Made by a program: the position numbers and the translations under genes. Shown here piece after piece: positions 1 through 8,242 of a DNA stretch of 64,000 nucleotides (position 1 is the stretch's first letter; each line of letters starts with the position of its first letter). The notes below the pieces were generated by a model. It did not search any database. It was not told the origin of the DNA and was given only the letters and a program-made list of their open reading frames with translations. Where the stretch lies: assembly GCA_015999745.1 (NCBI GenBank), contig JAECQP010000001.1, positions 62,001-126,000 on the forward strand, written 5' to 3'. Source of the stretch: Sphingobacteriia bacterium. GTDB lineage: Bacteria > Bacteroidota > Bacteroidia > Chitinophagales > Chitinophagaceae.

Positions 1-2
1 TT

Positions 3-221
3 TTCGAATATGGAATTAGCCCTAACAGGCTGGCTGTTTTAGGAGGAAACCTGCTCATATTTATTAACCTGGTTTTTGTATCACAGAAATTATTTCTGGC
101 AATCAGGGGTAAAAATGAAATTCACAAGGTAGAAAACATCATTGCGCTGCTTATTCCTACTTATGGAATTTGGGCTGCTGTAGTGAGCTTTCTTTTCCCT
201 TTGTTGTTCCAGCTTAAATAA
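3..221 (+). CDS. C-terminal end of an integral membrane protein (DUF4153-like), partial
   Basis: The first bases read open on the plus strand without a start and end at TAA (219-221), giving about 72 residues. The fragment opens with EYGISPNRLAVLG, followed by two hydrophobic stretches (LLIFINLVFV and a C-terminal AAVVSFLFPLLF) separated by a charged loop. An YGIxPNR segment ahead of C-terminal membrane helices resembles my memory of DUF4153 membrane proteins, whose function is unknown; this is a tentative match. The gene starts outside the window. Its stop overlaps the end of the convergent methyltransferase gene by 8 bases. Confidence 0.6.
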   Translation, partial: FEYGISPNRLAVLGGNLLIFINLVFVSQKLFLAIRGKNEIHKVENIIALLIPTYGIWAAVVSFLFPLLFQLK

Positions 222-849
222 GGTTCCTGGCAAGAACAATGATTCGGATTTCTACCAAGCAATCCTGTTCTGCTACTATTTCCAAAACAGAACGCTTTAT
301 ATATGGTTCCAGGGCTGCCACGAAGGGACCAGCTGTTATGCGTTGGGGAGTCGACAGAATGATGGTGGCGCCCTGATCCAGAAATTTCCTGATCAATGCC
401 AGCAAAGATGCAAACTGTTCCTGAGCATAATTGATATCGCTTAATAAAATGGTGTCACCGCTAATATGATCCGGAAAATGGTTCCAGTCAATCTGCTTTG
501 CCTGTACATGCATCAGACCCAGATATTCGATGTTTTTCTGTGCAAGAGCGATGGCTCCCGGTACGTAATCGCTGATAAGGATACCTGAAGCCAATGAAGC
601 TGCAAAAAAAGAAGGCAAACCTATACCCGCTCCCAATTCCAGCACATGTTTATTCAATACCCATTCGGGATTGCTTTTGAGAAAAGAAGCCATTGCTCTT
701 GCAGCAGGCCAGATCTTTGCCCAAAATGGAAAGGCTGTTGACGTATCGTTGGCAAGCAGCTTTTCGTAAGTTGGTTTTACCTGTTCCGGGTCTGGTACGT
801 AGAGCGTTAATCCTTCCGGTACGTCTGCTAACTTATGGGGGTATGGCAT
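214..849 (-). CDS. Class I SAM-dependent methyltransferase, METTL20/21-like
   Basis: A 211-residue soluble protein. SAM-binding motif I is clear (VLELGAGIGLPSF, about residues 68-80), followed by an acidic post-I segment (ISDYVPGAIALAQKN) and a DINY motif around 138 where family members bind substrate or cofactor. The sequence before motif I (FPFWAKIWPAARAMA) is typical of the methyltransferase-16 / METTL21 and ETFB lysine methyltransferase group, so protein lysine methylation is the most likely activity; the substrate cannot be read from sequence. It ends convergently inside the last codons of the preceding membrane-protein gene and begins 14 bases after the stop of the ethanolamine ammonia-lyase gene upstream, so the two are probably co-transcribed. 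Confidence 0.75.
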   Translation of the reverse strand: MPYPHKLADVPEGLTLYVPDPEQVKPTYEKLLANDTSTAFPFWAKIWPAARAMASFLKSNPEWVLNKHVLELGAGIGLPSFFAASLASGILISDYVPGAIALAQKNIEYLGLMHVQAKQIDWNHFPDHISGDTILLSDINYAQEQFASLLALIRKFLDQGATIILSTPQRITAGPFVAALEPYIKRSVLEIVAEQDCLVEIRIIVLARNLI

Positions 850-863
850 GTGGGTAAATTGTT

Positions 864-3203
864 TTAACCCTGTAAATCCTGTGCTGACATTACTTTACAG
901 ATCTGTATAATTTCACCTGCCGCCCGGGCAGGAAGCAATGATGTATCGGAAATCCCTGAAACGACCCGCGTAATATTATGGTCCACCTGTCCTTTTCTTT
1001 GCCATACTTCTTTAGTGGCAAAAGTTATATAAACCGAAAAGCTGTGATGGCCTGATCCCGGACGCTCCCCTATGATATGTAAAATTCCGTATTTCTTTTT
1101 TGGAGAAGCGGGCTGACTGTTGCCAAATAAAAACTCACCGCATTGGTACCCGGCCCTGACCCTGCCATGAGTGATCACCAGTTTTTCAACAGCCGGTTTA
1201 AAGTTCGCATTAGCCAGCCCCAACTCCAATAATGGAAGAAAGGTATCCAGGTGTCCGGGGTCTGTTAACGACAGAACATTCAAACCATCAGAAATAACGA
1301 TCTGCAGATCCGGAACTTCTTCTGCCCATTTTTTTTGGATTTGTTGCAGTTGCTTTGCTGCATCCTGATTAATCTTTTCACCACGCACCGGGTGATACAC
1401 ATAATCTTTCCGGTTCGCCGCAGTAGTAGTGAGCGCCACAGAACCCTTTACAGAGCGGATCAATGATGGCGGTGTTTCAGTCCAGAGACTTTTCTTTGCA
1501 TCTTCGTACAGTACATGCACTTCTTTATCCAACACCGGCTGCATTTCCCAATAATTTTTTCCATAACCCTCTGCAATGGGAACGCCGCGTTTGCGGATTC
1601 GTTGAAGGATCGCTTTCCCTTCTGCCGCTATTATTTCATAAGACCTTTCATCACCTTTTGCCAGGCAATATTGATAATACACCCATACCGGATCACCGAA
1701 ATGACTGGTTGGTGTTCCGGCCTGATTGATGACTCCTATCCTTTTAAAAAAATCCCACATCCGGTCATTCACTTTGTATCCAAACTGGCGCCTGATCCGT
1801 AAATGATCACTAAACGATGTGGTAAGGTAGCTGAGCATCGGATCATTCTTGGTAGGCAATGCCATAAGGTAGGCCGGGTTAGCCGGCATAATCCGATCCA
1901 TACACCAGTTCAAATCATCCAGGGAAACATCCATGTGCAGGGTGGTGCAAATATCAAGGCCAATGGTCAACCCATGCAGTTTACCCATGATGGTATCTTC
2001 CAGGCAACAACGGACCAACTGTTCTTTGGTTCTGAATACTTCCGGTCCAATAAATCCTGCTACATCATTCAGAAAAACCCAGGGTGCATATGCGGCAGAT
2101 TTGTCTGCAGTCATTTTCATTTTAAGGGCTCTAACAAATCCATATTTTCTGGCTTCGTGAACCACCATATCAAATCCTTCACCATGACCATTGGTGCCAT
2201 CTGCACCCTGACCTGTTTCAGCATACAATCCATATTGCCCGGTTCGGGTGGCTGTATGTTGAAACATCTTTTCGATACTCAGGTCAAATGTTTGATTGGC
2301 ATTTACAGTTCCTGCAATACTCTGAAACCAGACCCCTGTTGTACCAGGTTGTACCTCCTCCACTTTGGCCTGTATATCTATATGAGAAAGCACACAATTG
2401 GGTAATATGTTTTGCAGATTAAACACAACCAATATTTCATGCAATGCCTGTTCAATTTTAGCAACCGATGCGGGTTCACTGGAAACGGGATTGGTACCCA
2501 ATACCAGGTCTCCCACTGCATAGGACCATCCGTCAAATACCTGCCAGATGATATCTTCTGTATCATCAGTAGGGGAATTTGGCTGAATGCGTGCGCCCAG
2601 GTATCCCTTGCTGCCTATATTACTATCCGGCAGGGGATTGAACACCTTCTGCCCAACTGCAACCAGTTCTTCATTGCTCATGATCTTTACCAGGCAGGCA
2701 ATTACATCGCTGGTAAGTGCCGGCATAATATTTTTAATGTTCTCTTCTGACTGAGTCAGCACATAATTTTTAAGATCAGCGAAAGTCCAACCCGCAATCA
2801 ATGGGGTTTCTTCTGTTGTACTGTTAATAAGTTCCACCAGTTCATCTGTAAAAAGCGGTAGTTGGTTGATTGCTGTAATTTTAGTCTTCGCCAGGAGGGT
2901 TCTTGCATGCTGCCTGGAAACATCTCCGTCGGCGGCTATTCCTGCTATCTGGTCCCCCTCCCTGAATTCATTGGCGGCACCGATTATTTTACGGTAATAG
3001 TCCATATTCATCTTCCCCTTTATTCTTTGAATATGGGAAAAAATATCTTCATCCGGAAGAGGATCCGGAATGAATACTGTACCGGTGGTGCTTTGTTCAG
3101 TATTATCTTTCATCAGGTTGCACCCGCCAAGTAAAATGGAATAGCCACCCAGGTATCCTGCCCTGGTTATAAATTGCTTTCTGCTGATTTTCTTTCCTGG
3201 CAT
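864..3203 (-). CDS. Fused EutB-EutC ethanolamine ammonia-lyase with an export/lipoprotein-type leader
   Basis: One 779-residue reading frame holds both subunits of adenosylcobalamin-dependent ethanolamine ammonia-lyase (ethanolamine to acetaldehyde plus ammonia). EutB-like sequence covers roughly residues 45-570 (GHGEGFDMVVHEARKYGF near 340). EutC-like sequence covers the C-terminus (ISDGLNVLSL, HGRVRAGYQCGE, and GERPGSGHHSFSVYI near 712-726). The N-terminal part of EutC is shortened and diverged relative to stand-alone EutC. The N-terminus is unexpected: SRKQFI at residues 7-12 resembles a Tat motif with R-K in place of R-R, then a hydrophobic stretch ends in LLGGC with a possible lipobox Cys28. 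No other eut gene, microcompartment gene or reactivase (EutA) is visible. Family identity is firm; activity and location are not, because a B12 enzyme outside the cytoplasm would be surprising. Confidence 0.85.
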   Translation of the reverse strand: MPGKKISRKQFITRAGYLGGYSILLGGCNLMKDNTEQSTTGTVFIPDPLPDEDIFSHIQRIKGKMNMDYYRKIIGAANEFREGDQIAGIAADGDVSRQHARTLLAKTKITAINQLPLFTDELVELINSTTEETPLIAGWTFADLKNYVLTQSEENIKNIMPALTSDVIACLVKIMSNEELVAVGQKVFNPLPDSNIGSKGYLGARIQPNSPTDDTEDIIWQVFDGWSYAVGDLVLGTNPVSSEPASVAKIEQALHEILVVFNLQNILPNCVLSHIDIQAKVEEVQPGTTGVWFQSIAGTVNANQTFDLSIEKMFQHTATRTGQYGLYAETGQGADGTNGHGEGFDMVVHEARKYGFVRALKMKMTADKSAAYAPWVFLNDVAGFIGPEVFRTKEQLVRCCLEDTIMGKLHGLTIGLDICTTLHMDVSLDDLNWCMDRIMPANPAYLMALPTKNDPMLSYLTTSFSDHLRIRRQFGYKVNDRMWDFFKRIGVINQAGTPTSHFGDPVWVYYQYCLAKGDERSYEIIAAEGKAILQRIRKRGVPIAEGYGKNYWEMQPVLDKEVHVLYEDAKKSLWTETPPSLIRSVKGSVALTTTAANRKDYVYHPVRGEKINQDAAKQLQQIQKKWAEEVPDLQIVISDGLNVLSLTDPGHLDTFLPLLELGLANANFKPAVEKLVITHGRVRAGYQCGEFLFGNSQPASPKKKYGILHIIGERPGSGHHSFSVYITFATKEVWQRKGQVDHNITRVVSGISDTSLLPARAAGEIIQICKVMSAQDLQG

Positions 3204-3304
3204 GGCTTTTGGTTGATTGTGGGTTGTTACAATTTAAGCTATTTCGTGGAATTGTAATACTGGCTGGTTAAATTCTTATTAACTTCATTCTATAAACCTG
3301 CACA

Positions 3305-3994
3305 ATGAAATTATTTTCAATTGCCTTTTATAAAACGATTTTTGCCTCATTACTGCTGGTAAGTATCTCCCAAACAACCCATGCTCAAATCAGTGCTCCC
3401 AAATGGAGCCCGGAGGAACAGCTGGAACTTTTTGGTTACTGTAACAAGCCTGCCCTTATAAGTGGATTAAGCATTTCTGCAGAAACTGCCGATAAGATCG
3501 GAACAATCAACTATTGGGCTACTTTACAGAAGCAAAAAGTGGAGGCGGGTACCAATGACACTTTTGCTACTGCAGGCGAAGTGAATCAGGAAGTGATCAA
3601 AAAATACAAAAACCTTTCCATTACCGGAAGCAGGCTGGAAACACTCAATAACCTGCTCAATATAAGCGGATGCCCTTTAATTACACTCAGCTTCAATCAT
3701 GCTCATGACTCATTAACCAGGGCTCAAATAGTGCTGGCTTATAAAAGCAAATACCGGAAAATGCTTATTGACCAGATAGGGATCAATGGGCGACAGGCCG
3801 ATATGCTGATTGATGCAGAAGCCTGGAAGCAAAAGGAAGCACTCGTTATAGCAGCTATCCCCGAGAATGATTTTAACCGGATCCGGAAAACGGTAGGGTT
3901 ACACAATGAATTGGACAGAAAATACAAAATGATCGACCTCACTGATCAGCAAAAAGAGGCCGCTAAAAACTTCTTTCTCCAACATCAGTTATAA
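3305..3994 (+). CDS. Secreted protein of unknown function with probable internal duplication
   Basis: A 229-residue protein with a classical signal peptide (a basic start, a hydrophobic core, and a likely cut after THAQ near residue 28). No family is recognised. Two halves look related: residues about 38-115 (SGLSISAETADKIGTINYWA, then a KKYKNLSITGSR segment) and about 140-229 (DQIGINGRQADMLIDAEAW, then a RKYKMIDLTDQQ segment) share the order of a helix with I/S-rich turn, an A-D pair, an aromatic residue, and a KYK-x-(I/L) turn near the end. Expected to be periplasmic or surface-exposed. It is transcribed alone, divergent from the EutBC gene and convergent with the serine hydrolase gene 16 bases away. 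Confidence 0.7.
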   Translation: MKLFSIAFYKTIFASLLLVSISQTTHAQISAPKWSPEEQLELFGYCNKPALISGLSISAETADKIGTINYWATLQKQKVEAGTNDTFATAGEVNQEVIKKYKNLSITGSRLETLNNLLNISGCPLITLSFNHAHDSLTRAQIVLAYKSKYRKMLIDQIGINGRQADMLIDAEAWKQKEALVIAAIPENDFNRIRKTVGLHNELDRKYKMIDLTDQQKEAAKNFFLQHQL

Positions 3995-4010
3995 CCAACT
4001 ATCGGTCTGC

Positions 4011-5156
4011 TCATTTTGCAATGAGGCTTTCGTAGAGGATATTCACTGCTTGCCGGATTATTGTGTTAAATCCATCGCTATAGCGGGGATCACAACCATT
4101 ACTGATCACTACAAACCCAAACTTTTCTTTGGGTTCAAAAAACATTGCACTGTATAAGCCATAGGCTGAACCTGTATGCCCTTTCATGGTCTTACCCGGA
4201 ATCAGTTTTTCAGACGTCATGATTGCAAGACCGTATCCTTCCTCTGTGGAAAGAGGAGTCTGCATTTGTGCGGCACTGTTTTTAGAAATAATGCGTTTCC
4301 CTTTATAACGCCCCTGTTTACTGTGCATGATCATGTATTGCGCAAGATCGGTAGCTGAAATTTTCATACCGCCTGTTGGAGAAAAAATGGGGGTTGTATA
4401 ACCCATTGTATAGTTGGCAATCTCTTTACTGCGGGGTGCATACGCACCGGGGGATGCTTCAAACCTAGCAGAATCGCCATTGTATTCATAAATAGTGGCA
4501 AAACGGGATTGGTCGAGTGAGTCTACACAATAACCACCGTATAAACCAAGCGGATCAAGCACATGGTGTTTTACGTACTGATCAAACCGCTCTCCGGAAA
4601 TCTTTTCAATAATGGTTCCCACCATATTAAAGTTCAGGTTACAGTACATATATCCCTTTCCCGGTTCATAGTCATTAAAGCATTTTGCCCAGTTACTGTT
4701 TTTATCGGGATTGATGGCATCCAGTGTAAAATAGCCCTGGCTGTCGTTGATGGAGGAACGATGAGACAGAACCATCCGGAGCGTAATTACAGTTTCGGGA
4801 TATTTCGGGTTCCGCACGGTAAACCCCACCAGCTTGCTGATGTCATCTTCCAAACCGAGCTTACCCGCTTCCGCCAGTTGCATGATGGATGTTGCAGAAA
4901 AAGATTTGGAAATAGAAGCAATCCGGAACAGGCAATCATTGGTAAGCGGCGTGTTGCTCTCCAGATTTTTCTTTCCGAAAGCGTTTGTATAAATGATTTT
5001 ATTGTTTTTTACCACCGCTACCGCCAGCCCTACCACTTTAGTTTGTTCCATCATTGCCCGTATACCGGCTTCCGCTTTTTCCGGTTGGCTATAACTACAG
5101 AAAGAAGACAGTAACAGGGCCGTAAATGCTAAAAAAGAGAACAATCTTTTTTTCAT
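4011..5156 (-). CDS. Secreted serine hydrolase, beta-lactamase class C / penicillin-binding-protein-like
   Basis: A 381-residue protein with a signal peptide (MKKRLFSFLAFTALLLSSFC, cleaved near residue 23). The three motifs of the SxxK hydrolase fold are present: SISK at residues 81-84 (nucleophile and general base), a Y-C-N triad near 171 in YMYCNLNF, and HTG in GHTGSAYG near the C-terminus. Such proteins act as DD-peptidases, esterases or D-amino-acid peptidases in the periplasm; real class C beta-lactamases usually carry KTG rather than HTG, so resistance should not be assumed. The PepSY membrane protein gene lies 21 bases upstream on the same strand. Confidence 0.85.
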   Translation of the reverse strand: MKKRLFSFLAFTALLLSSFCSYSQPEKAEAGIRAMMEQTKVVGLAVAVVKNNKIIYTNAFGKKNLESNTPLTNDCLFRIASISKSFSATSIMQLAEAGKLGLEDDISKLVGFTVRNPKYPETVITLRMVLSHRSSINDSQGYFTLDAINPDKNSNWAKCFNDYEPGKGYMYCNLNFNMVGTIIEKISGERFDQYVKHHVLDPLGLYGGYCVDSLDQSRFATIYEYNGDSARFEASPGAYAPRSKEIANYTMGYTTPIFSPTGGMKISATDLAQYMIMHSKQGRYKGKRIISKNSAAQMQTPLSTEEGYGLAIMTSEKLIPGKTMKGHTGSAYGLYSAMFFEPKEKFGFVVISNGCDPRYSDGFNTIIRQAVNILYESLIAK

Positions 5157-5177
5157 AACAATTCATTGAGGGGTTGA

Positions 5178-5936
5178 TCAGCGTTTAAATCTTCTTGAAC
5201 TTACGAAATAAAGCGCAAACCCGCTAATAACTGTAACCAGTCCAAGCACAGAAAAAACTCTTAACAGAATATTTCCGAAATGATCCCTTCCTTCATAATC
5301 CATTGTATGCATCATCCAAAGAAAATCAAATACCCGCCACTTATCATTTCTGAATTTCTGAATTGTACCCAGTTCGGTTGCTACATAAACCACGGTATTG
5401 GCCGAATTACCAAAACGTATGGCATAAGCTGGCAGTGGCTGCCCCCTGTATTCGTGGTGCTTATTGGTACTGGTTATCAATTGTACTTCCTTTACTTCGG
5501 GAGCGCCACTAAAATGTGATTGAGCAACTTTGATAGCCTCCTGCCTGGTCAACGGGGCCCTGAGCTGACCGGTTGTTGCATTGGCTAAATGATTCACGGT
5601 AGCACGCTCATGTGCCTGTTTATTTGGATTATGTATGTTACGCACACACCTCACCTGATAAAAAGGGTTTCCGGAAATTTCAATCAGCTGTATGGATACC
5701 AGTGAGTCAATCCTGTGTACCTTCCTGATAACATCAAGCACCTGGGTAGGTGAAACCATTACCAGGTCGGAAGATAATAAAGGAGCAGATTTCTTATCAA
5801 AATCTCCGTGAATTTCATCCATATTACTCCAGCTGAAATAGAGTCCTCCAATAGTCCAGAGGAAAAACTGGATTCCCAGTAACAGCCCCAGATAGCGATG
5901 CGCTTTTCTGATATAGTAGTGGTTGCTTTTTGCCAT
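5178..5936 (-). CDS. PepSY-domain membrane protein
   Basis: A 252-residue protein with one hydrophobic helix near each end (about 15-35 and 222-244) and a roughly 185-residue exported region between them. The region contains PepSY-type sequence (LTRQEAIKVAQSHF ... VKEVQLIT, then YAIRFGNSANTVVYVATELG). The N-terminus (KAHRYLGLLLGIQFFLWTIGGLYFSW) and C-terminal segment resemble the PepSY-associated TM family, often linked with iron or siderophore reduction. No receptor or siderophore gene lies next to it, so substrate is unknown. It heads a leftward pair with the serine hydrolase gene. A 216-base divergent region upstream contains the operator-like repeats at 6054-6106. Confidence 0.75.
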   Translation of the reverse strand: MAKSNHYYIRKAHRYLGLLLGIQFFLWTIGGLYFSWSNMDEIHGDFDKKSAPLLSSDLVMVSPTQVLDVIRKVHRIDSLVSIQLIEISGNPFYQVRCVRNIHNPNKQAHERATVNHLANATTGQLRAPLTRQEAIKVAQSHFSGAPEVKEVQLITSTNKHHEYRGQPLPAYAIRFGNSANTVVYVATELGTIQKFRNDKWRVFDFLWMMHTMDYEGRDHFGNILLRVFSVLGLVTVISGFALYFVSSRRFKR

Positions 5937-6053
5937 GCCTACTAAAATATGTAATTATTATAATAAAGGGGTTATCAGGATGAGTATGATCACAATTCGC
6001 AACCATAAGTTGTATGTGAAGAACCGCTTTGGCACGTTACGAATATTTAAATG

Positions 6054-6106
6054 ATCCGTGAAACGGATTACGCTATAAAGTTACTGTATCCGCTAATGGA
6101 TTACGC
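6054..6106. repeat. Pair of operator-like direct repeats in a divergent intergenic region
   Basis: Two imperfect copies lie at 6054-6073 (ATCCGTGAAACGGATTACGC) and 6088-6106 (ATCCGCTAATGGATTACGC). They start 34 bases apart, close to three helical turns. Each copy has inverted ends (ATCCG with CGGAT or GGAT), so each half could bind a dimer. They lie in the 216-base space between the leftward PepSY gene and the rightward acetyltransferase gene. Regulatory function is inferred from shape only. Confidence 0.5.
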
Positions 6107-6152
6107 GCTACAAGAATTATATTCGCAATGGCATATATAATATATAGAGATA

Positions 6153-6674
6153 ATGAACAATATAATCATCAGAAAGGCTGATTCTCAGGATATTTACCTG
6201 CTTCACAGTATCAGCACCGAAACCTTTGTGCAAACTTTTGCAGAGGTAAATACAAAGGAAGATATGGATAAATACCTGACTGAGCGTCTCTCATTAGCGC
6301 AACTGGCAACAGAATTCAATCATCCGGACTCTGTGTTTTATTTTGCCTTACTCAACAACCAGGTAATAGGTTATTTGAAAATTAATACCGGCGCTGCACA
6401 AACAGAATTGAAAGAACCGGATGGATTTGAAGTAGAAAGAATCTATGTACTTAAGGAATACAAGGGCAAAAATGTTGGTCGGCTTTTATTGGATAAGGCA
6501 ATAGAAATAGCCACCAATAGAAAGGCCGCTTATATATGGCTGGGAGTTTGGGAAGAAAACCACAGGGCGATACGTTTTTATGAAAAAAACGGCTTCAGTG
6601 CTTTTGGCAAGCATATTTTCAAACTGGGCAATGATGAACAGACCGATCTGATAATGAAACGAGTATTTAATTAA
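6153..6674 (+). CDS. GNAT-family N-acetyltransferase
   Basis: A 173-residue cytoplasmic acetyltransferase. The acetyl-CoA-binding segment is visible as VERIYVLKEYKGKNVGRLLL (about 94-113), fitting the GNAT motif A pattern of a beta strand followed by a basic turn (here YKGKNVG) that holds the cofactor pyrophosphate. A later NHRAIRFYEKNGFSAFG segment is motif B. The N-terminus (SISTETFVQTFAEVNTKEDM) resembles spermidine/spermine-type or protease-synthase-associated (PaiA-like) GNATs, so a polyamine or small amine is possible. It sits 11 bases before the PhzF-family gene and is probably co-transcribed with it. Confidence 0.85.
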   Translation: MNNIIIRKADSQDIYLLHSISTETFVQTFAEVNTKEDMDKYLTERLSLAQLATEFNHPDSVFYFALLNNQVIGYLKINTGAAQTELKEPDGFEVERIYVLKEYKGKNVGRLLLDKAIEIATNRKAAYIWLGVWEENHRAIRFYEKNGFSAFGKHIFKLGNDEQTDLIMKRVFN

Positions 6675-6685
6675 AAACAGGAACC

Positions 6686-7471
6686 ATGAAACAAAAAATT
6701 TACCAGGTAGATGCTTTTGCAGAACAATTGTTCTCAGGCAACCCGGCTGCAGTTTGTCCCTTGGATCATTGGCTGGAAGATGATCTGTTGCAGAAAATCG
6801 CTATGGAAAACAACCTGGCTGAGACCGCCTATTTTGTTCCTGCTGGTGACCAGTTCCAGCTCAGGTGGTTTACCCCAACTACAGAAGTTGATTTATGTGG
6901 TCATGCCACATTAGCCAGCGCCTATGTATTGTTTCATCAGTTGGGATACGGTAAGAAGGTGATCAACTTTCACTCCCCCAGAAGTGGCGCATTATCCGTT
7001 ACGAAGGAAGATGGATTCCTGACACTTGATTTTCCTGCGGATACCATCACTGAGGTTAGCGCAACACCAGACCTGACCAATGGCCTGAACATTTTACCCG
7101 GAAAAGTATTTAAGGGTAAAACCGATTATATGCTTGTATACGAGCATGAGGATCAGATAAAAAATATCATTCCGGATTTCGCGGCAATTCATGCAATTAA
7201 AGCAAGGGGAATTATCGTTACTGCAAGAGGGAAAGATGTGGATTTTGTTTCCCGGTTTTTTGCCCCACAATCTGGTGTGAATGAGGATCCTGTTACCGGT
7301 TCCGCTCATACCACCCTTACTCCATTCTGGAGCAGGATGCTCAACAAACAGGTACTTACTGCAAAACAACTCTCTGCAAGAGGCGGTTTCTTAAAATGTT
7401 CGCATCTTGGAGAGCGCGTAAAGATCAGCGGGCAAGGCAGGCTTTACCTGGAAGGGGAAATTTTTATCTAA
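6686..7471 (+). CDS. PhzF-family isomerase/epimerase
   Basis: A 261-residue member of the PhzF (diaminopimelate-epimerase-like) fold. The signature N-terminus is present (YQVDAFAEQLFSGNPAAVC), as is the catalytic glutamate in NLAETAYFV near residue 45. Also present are the LRWFTPTTEVDLCGHATLAS stretch and the C-terminal half-domain motif GVNEDPVTGSAHTTL. PhzF itself isomerises dihydro-3-hydroxyanthranilate in phenazine synthesis, but no other phz gene is present, so this is one of the many stand-alone family members of unknown substrate. It follows the GNAT gene by 11 bases. Confidence 0.9.
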   Translation: MKQKIYQVDAFAEQLFSGNPAAVCPLDHWLEDDLLQKIAMENNLAETAYFVPAGDQFQLRWFTPTTEVDLCGHATLASAYVLFHQLGYGKKVINFHSPRSGALSVTKEDGFLTLDFPADTITEVSATPDLTNGLNILPGKVFKGKTDYMLVYEHEDQIKNIIPDFAAIHAIKARGIIVTARGKDVDFVSRFFAPQSGVNEDPVTGSAHTTLTPFWSRMLNKQVLTAKQLSARGGFLKCSHLGERVKISGQGRLYLEGEIFI

Positions 7472-7586
7472 ATTATTTTTCTACCCGGCGTTAACAAACC
7501 CTTGGCAAATATGGTAAAACCACGTTAATAAGGAACCCAGAAGCAGCAATATAATTCAGCAGCTTGCCTATGCAAGAAACCTGAAA

Positions 7587-8240
7587 ATGAAAAAAGCAAT
7601 TGTATTACTTACTACTGTTCTGTTTTTTGTGTTAAAATCAACCGCCCAGTTTGAAACGGGTCAGCGAATTTTTTCCGGCGGAATCAACTTCAACAATTAC
7701 AACAACCAAACTGACCTTAACAACAGCACCAGTAAAAATGCTCAAACCAGTTTTAGCCTGGATGCCTCTCTTGGAAAATTTGTCCGTTCCAATGTTTCCA
7801 GGGGATTTAGTATTAATTACGGACACAATTATCAAAAATCAGATCCATCCGCTTATAAGCTCAATTACAACAGCATAGGGATTGGCCTGTTTTCAACGCA
7901 TTACAGGTCTTTTGGAAGAAATTTCTATGGTTTTCTTCGTTTCACAGTCAACGGAAGTTATCAGTTCGGTACCACTGTACAATCAGGTGTTGACCAAAAA
8001 AACAGGGGCTATGAGCTTTCTACCGGCCTTACTCCCGGTATCTCTTACAGGCTGAATAAAAGGGTTTTAGTAAATGGAACACTCAACAATATTGCTTCAT
8101 TGAATTTTAATCACCGCAGAACAACCTATTCCAATTCCGGCGAGGTAAACAAAATCAATCAAACCGGTCTTTACTCCAGTCTTTCCAATGGTAGTCTGGG
8201 AGCCATTGGCATAGGATTCAGCCTGTTGCTGAACAAATAA
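7587..8240 (+). CDS. Secreted outer-membrane beta-barrel-like protein
   Basis: A 217-residue protein with a signal peptide ending around STAQ (residue 21). The mature part is rich in alternating aromatic and polar residues, with many Asn, Ser, Gly and Tyr and no long hydrophobic helix. It consists of repeated strand-like segments (for example GFSINYGHNYQ, FYGFLRFTVNGSYQFG, PGISYRLNKRVLVNG, and a last strand GAIGIGFSLLLNK). This pattern fits a small 8- to 10-stranded outer-membrane barrel. No specific family or ligand is recognised. It is transcribed alone and ends 2 bases from the stop of the convergent desaturase gene. Confidence 0.65.
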   Translation: MKKAIVLLTTVLFFVLKSTAQFETGQRIFSGGINFNNYNNQTDLNNSTSKNAQTSFSLDASLGKFVRSNVSRGFSINYGHNYQKSDPSAYKLNYNSIGIGLFSTHYRSFGRNFYGFLRFTVNGSYQFGTTVQSGVDQKNRGYELSTGLTPGISYRLNKRVLVNGTLNNIASLNFNHRRTTYSNSGEVNKINQTGLYSSLSNGSLGAIGIGFSLLLNK

Positions 8241-8242
8241 TT

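Noticed and set aside
864..3203. EutBC fusion as a frameshift or assembly artefact
   Set aside because: There is a single uninterrupted 779-codon frame with a plausible linker and no internal stop or stray start, so a true fusion is more likely.
4011..5156. Serine hydrolase as a resistance beta-lactamase
   Set aside because: The third motif is HTG rather than KTG and the overall sequence fits the broad serine hydrolase/DD-peptidase group.
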